DNA of 64,000 nucleotides. It comes from Auanema rhodensis. Its lineage: Eukaryota > Nematoda > Chromadorea > Rhabditida > Rhabditidae. The DNA lies in assembly GCA_964057225.1 (NCBI GenBank), contig OZ059894.1:21234476-21298475 (forward strand), in the 5' to 3' direction. Each line of letters opens with the position of its first letter. Position 1 is the first letter of the stretch. Positions 23,601-37,000 of this stretch are shown one piece after another. Both the position numbers and the translations under genes were made by a program. The notes under the pieces are model-generated. The model had not been told where the DNA came from. It did no database searches and saw only the letters and a list, made by a program, of their open reading frames with translations.

Positions 23601-25942
23601 ATGTTTTTAGATTCCTTTTTTTAAGGCAAAGACGATGGACAATGTTATTCAACGAAAAAATTAATTCTTCAGGGTGAAAATCGAGGATATAAGTGTGAAC
23701 TTATATCAGTTGATATCTCGGTGCATTTTTAAGCTAGCGCAAATCTGATAACACAGATCGACGCAGCTTAAAAATCCGCATCGAATGCACTATACTACAT
23801 TGAGAAACGTTTGATACAAAAATTAGTTATGATCGTTTGAAAAATGATGCATTAGTGTATGTTGAGTTTCCATGTACACTCAACATTGCTTCCAAAAACA
23901 TTTTGACAAAAATTTTTTCGAAAAATTTCAAAATAATTTAGCAAAAAGTAGATGTTTTTAGATTCCTTTTTTTAAGGCAAAGACGATGGACAATGTTATT
24001 CAACGAAAAAATTAATTCTTCAGGGTGAAAATCGAGGATATAAGTGTGAACTTATATCAGTTGATATCTCGGTGCATTTTTAAGCTAGCGCAAATCTGAT
24101 AACACAGATCGACGCAGCTTAAAAATCCGCATCGAATGCACTATACTACATTGAGAAACGCTTAATACACAAATTAGTTATGATCGTTTGAAAAATGATG
24201 CATTAGTGTATGTTGAGTTTCCATGTACACTCAACATTGCTTCCAAAAACATTTTGACAAAAATTTTTTCGAAAAATTTCAAAATAATTTAGCAAAAAGT
24301 AGATGTTTTTAGATTCCTTTTTTTAAGGCAAAGACGATGGACAATGTTATTCAACGAAAAAATTGATTCTTCAGGGTGAAAATCGAGGATATAAGTGTGA
24401 ACTTATATCAGTTGATATCTCGGTGCATTTTTAAGCTAGCGCAAATCTGATAACACAGATCGACGCAGCTTAAAAATCCGCATCGAATGCACTATACTAC
24501 ATTGAGAAACGTTTGATACAAAAATTAGTTATGATCGTTTGAAAAATGATGCATTAGTGTATGTTGAGTTTCCATGTACACTCAACATTGCTTCCAAAAA
24601 CATTTTGACAAAAATTTTTTCGAAAAATTTCAAAATAATTTAGCAAAAAGTAGATGTTTTTAGATTCCTTTTTTTAAGGCAAAGACGATGGACAATGTTA
24701 TTCAACGAAAAAATTAATTCTTCAGGGTGAAAATCGAGGATATAAGTGTGAACTTATATCAGTTGATATCTCGGTGCATTTTTAAGCTAGCGCAAATCTG
24801 ATAACACAGATCGACGCAGCTTAAAAATCCGCATCGAATGCACTATACTACATTGAGAAACGCTTAATACACAAATTAGTTATGATCGTTTGAAAAATGA
24901 TGCATTAGTGTATGTTGAGTTTCCATGTACACTCAACATTGCTTCCAAAAACATTTTGACAAAAATTTTTTCGAAAAATTTCAAAATAATTTAGCAAAAA
25001 GTAGATGTTTTTAGATTCCTTTTTTTAAGGCAAAGACGATGGACAATGTTATTCAACGAAAAAATTAATTCTTCAGGGTGAAAATCGAGGATATAAGTGT
25101 GAACTTATATCAGTTGATATCTCGGTGCATTTTTAAGCTAGCGCAAATCTGATAACACAGATCGACGCAGCTTAAAAATCCGCATCGAATGCACTATACT
25201 ACATTAAGAAACGTTTGATACAAAAATTAGTTATGATCGTTTGAAAAATGATGCATTAGTGTATGTTGAGTTTCCATGTACACTCAACATTGCTTCCAAA
25301 AACATTTTGACAAAAATTTTTTCGAAAAATTTCAAAATAATTTAGCAAAAAGTAGATGTTTTTAGATTCCTTTTTTTAAGGCAAAGACGATGGACAATGT
25401 TATTCAACGAAAAAATTAATTCTTCAGGGTGAAAATCGAGGATATAAGTGTGAACTTATATCAGTTGATATCTCGGTGCATTTTTAAGCTAGCGCAAATC
25501 TGATAACACAGATCGACGCAGCTTAAAAATCCGCATCGAATGCACTATACTACATTGAGAAACGCTTAATACACAAATTAGTTATGATCGTTTGAAAAAT
25601 GATGCATTAGTGTATGTTGAGTTTCCATGTACACTCAACATTGCTTCCAAAAACATTTTGACAAAAATTTTTTCGAAAAATTTCAAAATAATTTAGCAAA
25701 AAGTAGATGTTTTTAGATTTCTTTTTTCAAGGCAAAGACGATGGACAATGTTATTCAACGAAAAAATTAATTCTTCAGAGTGAAAATCGAGGATATAAGT
25801 GTGAACTTATATCAGTTGATATCTCGGTGCATTTTTAAGCTAGCGCAAATCTGATAACACAGATCGACGCAGCTTAAAAATCCGCATCGAATGCACTATA
25901 CTACATCAAGAAACGCTTAATACACAAATTAGTTATGATCGT
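20678..25942 (+). repeat. Fifteen monomers, mainly two alternating types
   Basis: From the unit at 22784 onward, units ending in T325/G328 alternate with units ending in the C332/C334 haplotype, giving a 702-bp dimer period (22784 to 25591). Nearly all have the T7 window and G212, so they are more uniform than the left domain. Private changes: G179-region AATTGATT in the unit at 24188 or its neighbour, TTAAG in place of TTGAG near 25203, and CAGAGTG near 25776. The b-type unit at 21029 begins the block. Confidence 0.78.
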
Positions 25943-28048
25943 TTGAAAAATGATGCATTAGTGTATGTTGAGTTTCCATGTACACTCAACATTGCTTCCA
26001 AAAACATTTTGACAAAAATTTTTTCGAAAAATTTTAAAATAATTCAGCAAAAAGTAGATGTTTTTAGATTCCTTTTTTTAAGGCAAAGACGATGGACAAT
26101 GTTATTCAACGAAAAAATTAATTCTTCAGGGTGAAAATCGAGGATATAAGTGTGAACTTATATCAGTTGATATCTCGGTGCATTTTTAAGCTAGCGCAAA
26201 TCTGATAACACAGATCGACGCAGCTTAAAAATCCGCATCGAATGCACTATACTACATTGAGAAACGCTTAATACAAAAATTAGTTATGATCGTTTGAAAA
26301 ATGATGCATTAGTGTATGTTGAGTTTCCATGTACACTCAACATTGCTTCCAAAAACATTTTGACAAAAATTTTTTCGAAAAATTTCAAAATAATTTAGCA
26401 AAAAGTAGATGTTTTTAGATTTCTTTTTTCAAGGCAAAGACGATGGACAATGTTATTCAACGAAAAAATTAATTCTTCAGGGTGAAAATCGAGGATATAA
26501 GTGTGAACTTATATCAGTTGATATCTCGGTGCATTTTTAAGCTAGCGCAAATCTGATAACACAGATCGACGCATCTTAAAAATCCGCATCGAATGCACTA
26601 TACTACATCAAGAAACGCTTAATACACAAATTAGTTATGATCGTTTGAAAAATGATGCATTAGTGTATGTTGAGTTTCCATGTACACTCAACATTGCTTC
26701 CAAAAACATTTTGACAAAAATTTTTTCGAAAAATTTCAAAATAATTTAGCAAAAAGTAGATGTTTTTAGATTTCTTTTTTTAAGGCAAAGACGATGGACA
26801 ATGTTATTCAACGAAAAAATTAATTCTTCAGGGTGAAAATCGAGGATATAAGTGTGAACTTATATCAGTTGATATCTCGGTGCATTTTTAAGCTAGCGCA
26901 AATCTGATAACACAGATCGACGCAGCTTAAAAATCCGCATCGAATGCACTATACTACATTGAGAAACGCTTAATACAAAAATTAGTTATGATCGTTTGAA
27001 AAATGATGCATTAGTGTATGTTGAGTTTCCATGTACACTCAACATTGCTTCCAAAAACATTTTGACAAAAATTTTTTCGAAAAATTTCAAAATAATTTAG
27101 CTAAAAGTAGATGTTTTTAGATTCCTTTTTTCAAGGCAAAGACGATGGACAATGTTATTCAACGAAAAAATTAATTCTTCAGGGTGAAAATCGAGGATAT
27201 AAGTGTGAACTTATATCAGTTGATATCTCGGTGCATTTTTAAGCTAGCGCAAATCTGATAACACAGATCGACGCAGCTTAAAAATCCGCATCGAATGCAC
27301 TATACTACATTGAGAAACGCTTAATACACAAATTAGTTATGATCGTTTGAAAAATGATGCATTAGTGTATGTTGAGTTTCCATGTACACTCAACATTGCT
27401 TCCAAAAACATTTTGACAAAAATTTTTTCGAAAAATTTCAAAATAATTTAGCAAAAAGTAGATGTTTTTAGATTCCTTTTTTCAAGGCAAAGACGATGGA
27501 CAATGTTATTCAACGAAAAAATTAATTCTTCAGGGTGAAAATCGAGGATATAAGTGTGAACTTATATCAGTTGATATCTCGGTGCATTTTTAAGCTAGCG
27601 CAAATCTGATAACACAGATCGACGCAGCTTAAAAATCCGCATCGAATGCACTATACTACATTGAGAAACGTTTGATACAAAAATTAGTTATGATCGTTTG
27701 AAAAATGATGCATTAGTGTATGTTGAGTTTCCATGTACACTCAACATTGCTTCCAAAAACATTTTGACAAAAATTTTTTCGAAAAATTTCAAAATAATTT
27801 AGCAAAAAGTAGATGTTTTAAGATTTATTTTTTCAAGGCAAAGACGATGGACAATGTTATTCAACGAAAAAATTAATTCTTCAGGGTGAAAATCGAGGAT
27901 ATAAGTGTGAACTTATATCAGTTGATATCTCGGTGCATTTTTAAGCTAGCGCAAATCTGATAACACAGATCGACGCAGCTTAAAAATCCGCATCGAATGC
28001 ACTATACTACATTGAGAAACGCTTAATACACAAATTAGTTATGATCGT
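25943..28048 (+). repeat. Six monomers of mixed type
   Basis: The unit at 25943 is intermediate between subtypes: it has C103 of the b type but A95 and the T7 window of the common type. The unit at 26294 has T281 (GCATCTTA at 26571). The unit at 26996 has GCTAAAAG in place of GCAAAAAG, shared only with 42791. The unit at 27698 has a private TATTTTTTC window. No repeat of more than one unit is evident inside the block. Confidence 0.75.
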
Positions 28049-31000
28049 TTGAAAAATGATGCATTAGTGTATGTTGAGTTTCCATGTACACTCAACATTG
28101 CTTCCAAAAACATTTTGACAAAAATTTTTTCGAAAAATTTCAAAATAATTTAGCAAAAAGTAGATGTTTTTAGATTTCTTTTTTCAAGGCAAAGACGATG
28201 GACAATGTTATTCAACGAAAAAATTAATTCTTCAGGGTGAAAATCGAGGATATAAGTGTGAACATATATCAGTTGATATCTCGGTGCATTTTTAAGCTAG
28301 CGCAAATCGGATAACACAGATGGACGCAGCTTAAAAATCCGCATCGAATGCACTATACTACATCAAGAAACTTTTAATACACAAATTAGTTATGATCGTT
28401 TGAAAAATGATGCATTAGTGTATGTTGAGTTTCCATGTACACTCAACATTGCTTCCAAAAACATTTTGACAAAAATTTTTTCGAAAAATTTCAAAATAAT
28501 TTAGCAAAAGGTAGATGTTTTTAGATTCCTTTTTTTAAGGCAAAGACGATGGACAATGTTATTCAACGAAAAAATTAATTCTTCAGGGTGAAAATCGAGG
28601 ATATAAGTGTGAACTTATATCAGTTGATATCTCGGTGCATTTTTAAGCTAGCGCAAATCTGATAACACAGATCGACGCAGCTTAAAAATCCGCATCGAAT
28701 GCACTATACTACATTGAGAAACGCTTAATACAAAAATTAGTTATGATCGTTTGAAAAATGATGCATTAGTGTATGTTGAGTTTCCATGTACACTCAACAT
28801 TGCTTCCAAAAACATTTTGACAAAAATTTTTTCGAAAAATTTCAAAATAATTTAGCAAAAAGTAGATGTTTTTAGATTCCTTTTTTTAAGGCAAAGACGA
28901 TGGACAATGTTATTCAACGAAAAAATTAATTCTTCAGGGTGAAAATCGAGTATATAAGTGTGAACTTATATCAGTTGATATCTCGGTGCATTTTTAAGCT
29001 AGCGCAAATCTGATAACACAGATCGACGCAGCTTAAAAATCCGCATCGAATGCACTATACTACATTGAGAAACGCTTAATACACAAATTAGTTATAATCG
29101 TTTGAAAAATGATGCATTAGTGTATGTTGAGTTTCCATGTACACTCAACATTGCTTCCAAAAACATTTTGACAAAAATTTTTTCGAAAAATTTCAAAATA
29201 ATTTAGCAAAAAGTAGATGTTTTTAGATTTCTTTTTTCAAGGCAAAGACGATGGACAATGTTATTCAACGAAAAAATTAATTCTTCAGGGTGAAAATCGA
29301 GGATATAAGTGTGAACTTATATCAGTTGATATCTCGGTGCATTTTTAAGCTAGCGCAAATCTGATAACACAGATCGACGCATCTTAAAAATCCGCATCGA
29401 ATGCACTATACTACATCAAGAAACGCTTAATACACAAATTAGTTATGATCGTTTGAAAAATGATGCATTAGTGTATGTTGAGTTTCCATGTACACTCAAC
29501 ATTGCTTCCAAAAACATTTTGACAAAAATTTTTTCGAAAAATTTCAAAATAATTTAGCAAAAAGTAGATGTTTTTAGATTTCTTTTTTTAAGGCAAAGAC
29601 GATGGACAATGTTATTCAACGAAAAAATTAATTCTTCAGGGTGAAAATCGAGGATATAAGTGTGAACTTATATCAGTTGATATCTCGGTGCATTTTTAAG
29701 CTAGCGCAAATCTGATAACACAGATCGACGCAGCTTAAAAATCCGCATCGAATGCACTATACTACATTGAGAAACGCTTAATACAAAAATTAGTTATGAT
29801 CGTTTGAAAAATGATGCATTAGTGTATGTTGAGTTTCCATGTACACTCAACATTGCTTCCAAAAACATTTTGACAAAAATTTTTTCGAAAAATTTCAAAA
29901 TAATTTAGCAAAAAGTAGATGTTTTTAGATTTCTTTTTTCAAGGCAAAGACGATGGACAATGTTATTCAACGAAAAAATTAATTCTTCAGGGTGAAAATC
30001 GAGGATATAAGTGTGAACATATATCAGTTGATATCTCGGTGCATTTTTAAGCTAGCGCAAATCGGATAACACAGATGGACGCAGCTTAAAAATCCGCATC
30101 GAATGCACTATACTACATCAAGAAACTTTTAATACACAAATTAGTTATGATCGTTTGAAAAATGATGCATTAGTGTATGTTGAGTTTCCATGTACACTCA
30201 ACATTGCTTCCAAAAACATTTTGACAAAAATTTTTTCGAAAAATTTCAAAATAATTTAGCAAAAGGTAGATGTTTTTAGATTCCTTTTTTTAAGGCAAAG
30301 ACGATGGACAATGTTATTCAACGAAAAAATTAATTCTTCAGGGTGAAAATCGAGGATATAAGTGTGAACTTATATCAGTTGATATCTCGGTGCATTTTTA
30401 AGCTAGCGCAAATCTGATAACACAGATCGACGCAGCTTAAAAATCCGCATCGAATGCACTATACTACATTGAGAAACGCTTAATACAAAAATTAGTTATG
30501 ATCGTTTGAAAAATGATGCATTAGTGTATGTTGAGTTTCCATGTACACTCAACATTGCTTCCAAAAACATTTTGACAAAAATTTTTTCGAAAAATTTCAA
30601 AATAATTTAGCAAAAAGTAGATGTTTTTAGATTCCTTTTTTTAAGGCAAAGACGATGGACAATGTTATTCAACGAAAAAATTAATTCTTCAGGGTGAAAA
30701 TCGAGGATATAAGTGTGAACTTATATCAGTTGATATCTCGGTGCATTTTTACGCTAGCGCAAATCTGATAACACAGATCGACGCAGCTTAAAAATCCGCA
30801 TCGAATGCACTATACTACATTGAGAAACGCTTAATACACAAATTAGTTATGATCGTTTGAAAAATGATGCATTAGTGTATGTTGAGTTTCCATGTACACT
30901 CAACATTGCTTCCAAAAACATTTTGACAAAAATTTTTTCGAAAAATTTCAAAATAATTTAGCAAAAAGTAGATGTTTTTAGATTCCTTTTTTTAAGGCAA

Positions 31001-31909
31001 AGACGATGGACAATGTTATTCAACGAAAAAATTAATTCTTCAGGGTGAAAATCGAGGATATAAGTGTGAACTTATATCAGTTGATATCTCGGTGCATTTT
31101 TAAGCTAGCGCAAATCTGATAACACAGATCGACGCAGCTTAAAAATCCGCATCGAATGCACTATACTACATTGAGAAACGCTTAATACACAAATTAGTTA
31201 TAATCGTTTGAAAAATGATGCATTAGTGTATGTTGAGTTTCCATGTACACTCAACATTGCTTCCAAAAACATTTTGACAAAAATTTTTTCGAAAAATTTC
31301 AAAATAATTTAGCAAAAAGTAGATGTTTTTAGATTTCTTTTTTCAAGGCAAAGACGATGGACAATGTTATTCAACGAAAAAATTAATTCTTCAGGGTGAA
31401 AATCGAGGATATAAGTGTGAACTTATATCAGTTGATATCTCGGTGCATTTTTAAGCTAGCGCAAATCTGATAACACAGATCGACGCATCTTAAAAATCCG
31501 CATCGAATGCACTATACTACATCAAGAAACGCTTAATACACAAATTAGTTATGATCGTTTGAAAAATGATGCATTAGTGTATGTTGAGTTTCCATGTACA
31601 CTCAACATTGCTTCCAAAAACATTTTGACAAAAATTTTTTCGAAAAATTTCAAAATAATTTAGCAAAAAGTAGATGTTTTTAGATTTCTTTTTTTAAGGC
31701 AAAGACGATGGACAATGTTATTCAACGAAAAAATTAATTCTTCAGGGTGAAAATCGAGGATATAAGTGTGAACTTATATCAGTTGATATCTCGGTGCATT
31801 TTTAAGCTAGCGCAAATCTGATAACACAGATCGACGCAGCTTAAAAATCCGCATCGAATGCACTATACTACATTGAGAAACGCTTAATACAAAAATTAGT
31901 TATGATCGT
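28049..31909 (+). repeat. Segmental duplication of five to six monomers
   Basis: 28049-29803 and 29804-31909 share rare markers in the same order: AGATGGACG (28321 and 30076, 1755 bp apart), AAAGGTAG (28510 and 30265, 1755 bp), GTTATAATC (29091 and 31197, 2106 bp) and GCATCTTA (29379 and 31485, 2106 bp). The step from 1755 to 2106 shows that the right copy contains one additional 351-bp unit, at 30506 or 30857. The left copy is followed directly by the right one. Confidence 0.87.
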
Positions 31910-34015
31910 TTGAAAAATGATGCATTAGTGTATGTTGAGTTTCCATGTACACTCAACATTGCTTCCAAAAACATTTTGACAAAAATTTTTTCGAAAAATT
32001 TCAAAATAATTTAGCAAAAAGTAGATGTTTTTAGATTTCTTTTTTCAAGGCAAAGACGATGGACAATGTTATTCAACGAAAAAATTAATTCTTCAGGGTG
32101 AAAATCGAGGATATAAGTGTAAACTTATATCAGTTGATATCTCGGTGCATTTTTAAGCTAGCGCAAATCTGATAACACAGATCGACGCAGCTTAAAAATC
32201 CGCATCGAATGCACTATACTACATTGAAAAACGCTTAATACAAAAATTAGTTATGATCGTTTGAAAAATGATGCATTAGTGTATGTTGAGTTTCCATGTA
32301 CACTCAACATTGCTTCCAAAAACATTTTGACAAAAATTTTTTCGAAAAATTTCAGAATAATTCAGCAAAAAGTAGATGTTTTTAGATTCCTTTTTCCAAG
32401 GCAAAGACGATGGACAATGTTATTCAACGAAAAAATTAATTCTTCAGGGTGAAAATCGAGGATATAAGTGTGAACTTATATCAGTTGATATCTCGGTGCA
32501 TTTTTAAGCTAGCGCAAATCTGATAACACAGATCGACGCAGCTTAAAAATCCGCATCGAATGCACTATACTACATTGAGAAACGTTTGATACAAAAATTA
32601 GTTATGATCGTTTGAAAAATGATGCATTAGTGTATGTTGAGTTTCCATGTACACTCAACATTGCTTCCAAAAACATTTTGACAAAAATTTTTTCGAAAAA
32701 TTTCAAAATAATTTAGCAAAAAGTAGATGTTTTTAGATTTCTTTTTTCAAGGCAAAGACGATGGACAATGTTATTCAACGAAAAAATTAATTCTTCAGGG
32801 TGAAAATCGAGGATATAAGTGTGAACTTATATCAGTTGATATCTCGGTGCATTTTTAAGCTAGCGCAAATCTGATAACACAGATCGACGCAGCTTAAAAA
32901 TCCGCATCGAATGCACTATACTACATTGAGAAACGCTTAATACACAAATTAGTTATGATCGTTTGAAAAATGATGCATTAGTGTATGTTGAGTTTCCATG
33001 TACACTCAACATTGCTTCCAAAAACATTTTGACAAAAATTTTTTCGAAAAATTTCAAAATAATTTAGCAAAAAGTAGATGTTTTTAGATTTCTTTTTTCA
33101 AGGCAAAGACGATGGACAATGTTATTCAACGAAAAAATTAATTCTTCAGGGTGAAAATCGAGGATATAAGTGTGAACATATATCAGTTGATATCTCGGTG
33201 CATTTTTAAGCTAGCGCAAATCGGATAACACAGATGGACGCAGCTTAAAAATCCGCATCGAATGCACTATACTACATCAAGAAACTTTTAATACACAAAT
33301 TAGTTATGATCGTTTGAAAAATGATGCATTAGTGTATGTTGAGTTTCCATGTACACTCAACATTGCTTCCAAAAACATTTTGACAAAAATTTTTTCGAAA
33401 AATTTCAAAATAATTTAGCAAAAAGTAGATGTTTTTAGATTCCTTTTTTTAAGGCAAAGACGATGGACAATGTTATTCAACGAAAAAATTAATTCTTCAG
33501 GGTGAAAATCGAGGATATAAGTGTGAACTTATATCAGTTGATATCTCGGTGCATTTTTAAGCTAGCGCAAATCTGATAACACAGATCGACGCAGCTTAAA
33601 AATCCGCATCGAATGCACTATACTACATTGAGAAACGCTTAATACAAAAATTAGTTATGATCGTTTGAAAAATGATGCATTAGTGTATGTTGAGTTTCCA
33701 TGTACACTCAACATTGCTTCCAAAAACATTTTGACAAAAATTTTTTCGAAAAATTTCAAAATAATTTAGCAAAAAGTAGATGTTTTTAGATTTCTTTTTT
33801 CAAGGCAAAGACGATGGACAATGTTATTCAACGAAAAAATTAATTCTTCAGGGTGAAAATCGAGGATATAAGTGTAAACTTATATCAGTTGATATCTCGG
33901 TGCATTTTTAAGCTAGCGCAAATCTGATAACACAGATCGACGCAGCTTAAAAATCCGCATCGAATGCACTATACTACATTGAGAAACGCTTAATACAAAA
34001 ATTAGTTATGATCGT
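31910..34015 (+). repeat. Six monomers bridging to the b-rich region
   Basis: Includes b-type at 32261 and a third occurrence of AGATGGACG (33235), nine units from the second. Its neighbour does not carry AAAGGTAG, so only part of the 28-32 kb cassette is present. The unit at 31910 has AAAAACG instead of GAAACG near its end, shared with the unit at 35069. Confidence 0.78.
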
Positions 34016-37000
34016 TTGAAAAATGATGCATTAGTGTATGTTGAGTTTCCATGTACACTCAACATTGCTTCCAAAAACATTTTGACAAAAATTTTTTCGA
34101 AAAATTTCAGAATAATTCAGCAAAAAGTAGATGTTTTTAGATTCCTTTTTCCAAGGCAAAGACGATGGACAATGTTATTCAACGAAAAAATTAATTCTTC
34201 AGGGTGAAAATCGAGGATATAAGTGTGAACTTATATCAGTTGATATCTCGGTGCATTTTTAAGCTAGCGCAAATCTGATAACACAGATCGACGCAGCTTA
34301 AAAATCCGCATCGAATGCACTATACTACATTGAGAAACGTTTGATACAAAAATTAGTTATGATCGTTTGAAAAATGATGCATTAGTGTATGTTGAGTTTC
34401 CATGTACACTCAACATTGCTTCCAAAAACATTTTGACAAAAATTTTTTCGAAAAATTTCAAAATAATTTAGCAAAAAGTAGATGTTTTTAGATTTCTTTT
34501 TTCAAGGCAAAGACGATGGACAATGTTATTCAACGAAAAAATTAATTCTTCAGGGTGAAAATCGAGGATATAAGTGTAAACTTATATCAGTTGATATCTC
34601 GGTGCATTTTTAAGCTAGCGCAAATCTGATAACACAGATCGACGCAGCTTAAAAATCCGCATCGAATGCACTATACTACATTGAGAAACGCTTAATACAA
34701 AAATTAGTTATGATCGTTTGAAAAATGATGCATTAGTGTATGTTGAGTTTCCATGTACACTCAACATTGCTTCCAAAAACATTTTGACAAAAATTTTTTC
34801 GAAAAATTTCAGAATAATTCAGCAAAAAGTAGATGTTTTTAGATTCCTTTTTCCAAGGCAAAGACGATGGACAATGTTATTCAACGAAAAAATTAATTCT
34901 TCAGGGTGAAAATCGAGGATATAAGTGTGAACTTATATCAGTTGATATCTCGGTGCATTTTTAAGCTAGCGCAAATCTGATAACACAGATCGACGCAGCT
35001 TAAAAATCCGCATCGAATGCACTATACTACATTGAGAAACGTTTGATACAAAAATTAGTTATGATCGTTTGAAAAATGATGCATTAGTGTATGTTGAGTT
35101 TCCATGTACACTCAACATTGCTTCCAAAAACATTTTGACAAAAATTTTTTCGAAAAATTTCAAAATAATTTAGCAAAAAGTAGATGTTTTTAGATTTCTT
35201 TTTTCAAGGCAAAGACGATGGACAATGTTATTCAACGAAAAAATTAATTCTTCAGGGTGAAAATCGAGGATATAAGTGTAAACTTATATCAGTTGATATC
35301 TCGGTGCATTTTTAAGCTAGCGCAAATCTGATAACACAGATCGACGCAGCTTAAAAATCCGCATCGAATGCACTATACTACATTGAAAAACGTTTGATAC
35401 AAAAATTAGTTATGATCGTTTGAAAAATGATGCATTAGTGTATGTTGAGTTTCCATGTACACTCAACATTGCTTCCAAAAACATTTTGACAAAAATTTTT
35501 TCGAAAAATTTCAGAATAATTCAGCAAAAAGTAGATGTTTTTAGATTCCTTTTTCCAAGGCAAAGACGATGGACAATGTTATTCAACGAAAAAATTAATT
35601 CTTCAGGGTGAAAATCGAGGATATAAGTGTGAACTTATATCAGTTGATATCTCGGTGCATTTTTAAGCTAGCGCAAATCTGATAACACAGATCGACGCAG
35701 CTTAAAAATCCGCATCGAATGCACTATACTACATTGAGAAACGTTTGATACAAAAATTAGTTATGATCGTTTGAAAAATGATGCATTAGTGTATGTTGAG
35801 TTTCCATGTACACTCAACATTGCTTCCAAAAACATTTTGACAAAAATTTTTTCGAAAAATTTCAAAATAATTTAGCAAAAAGTAGATGTTTTTAGATTTC
35901 TTTTTTCAAGGCAAAGACGATGGACAATGTTATTCAACGAAAAAATTAATTCTTCAGGGTGAAAATCGAGGATATAAGTGTGAACTTATATCAGTTGATA
36001 TCTCGGTGCATTTTTAAGCTAGCGCAAATCTGATAACACAGATCGACGCAGCTTAAAAATCCGCATCGAATGCACTATACTACATTGAGAAACGCTTAAT
36101 ACAAAAATTAGTTATGATCGTTTGAAAAATGATGCATTAGTGTATGTTGAGTTTCCATGTACACTCAACATTGCTTCCAAAAACATTTTGACAAAAATTT
36201 TTTCGAAAAATTTCAAAATAATTTAGCAAAAAGTAGATGTTTTTAGATTTCTTTTTTCAAGGCAAAGACGATGGACAATGTTATTCAACGAAAAAATTAA
36301 TTCTTCAGGGTGAAAATCGAGGATATAAGTGTAAACTTATATCAGTTGATATCTCGGTGCATTTTTAAGCTAGCGCAAATCTGATAACACAGATCGACGC
36401 AGCTTAAAAATCCGCATCGAATGCACTATACTACATTGAGAAACGCTTAATACAAAAATTAGTTATGATCGTTTGAAAAATGATGCATTAGTGTATGTTG
36501 AGTTTCCATGTACACTCAACATTGCTTCCAAAAACATTTTGACAAAAATTTTTTCGAAAAATTTCAGAATAATTCAGCAAAAAGTAGATGTTTTTAGATT
36601 CCTTTTTCCAAGGCAAAGACGATGGACAATGTTATTCAACGAAAAAATTAATTCTTCAGGGTGAAAATCGAGGATATAAGTGTGAACTTATATCAGTTGA
36701 TATCTCGGTGCATTTTTAAGCTAGCGCAAATCTGATAACACAGATCGACGCAGCTTAAAAATCCGCATCGAATGCACTATACTACATTGAGAAACGTTTG
36801 ATACAAAAATTAGTTATGATCGTTTGAAAAATGATGCATTAGTGTATGTTGAGTTTCCATGTACACTCAACATTGCTTCCAAAAACATTTTGACAAAAAT
36901 TTTTTCGAAAAATTTCAAAATAATTTAGCAAAAAGTAGATGTTTTTAGATTTCTTTTTTCAAGGCAAAGACGATGGACAATGTTATTCAACGAAAAAATT

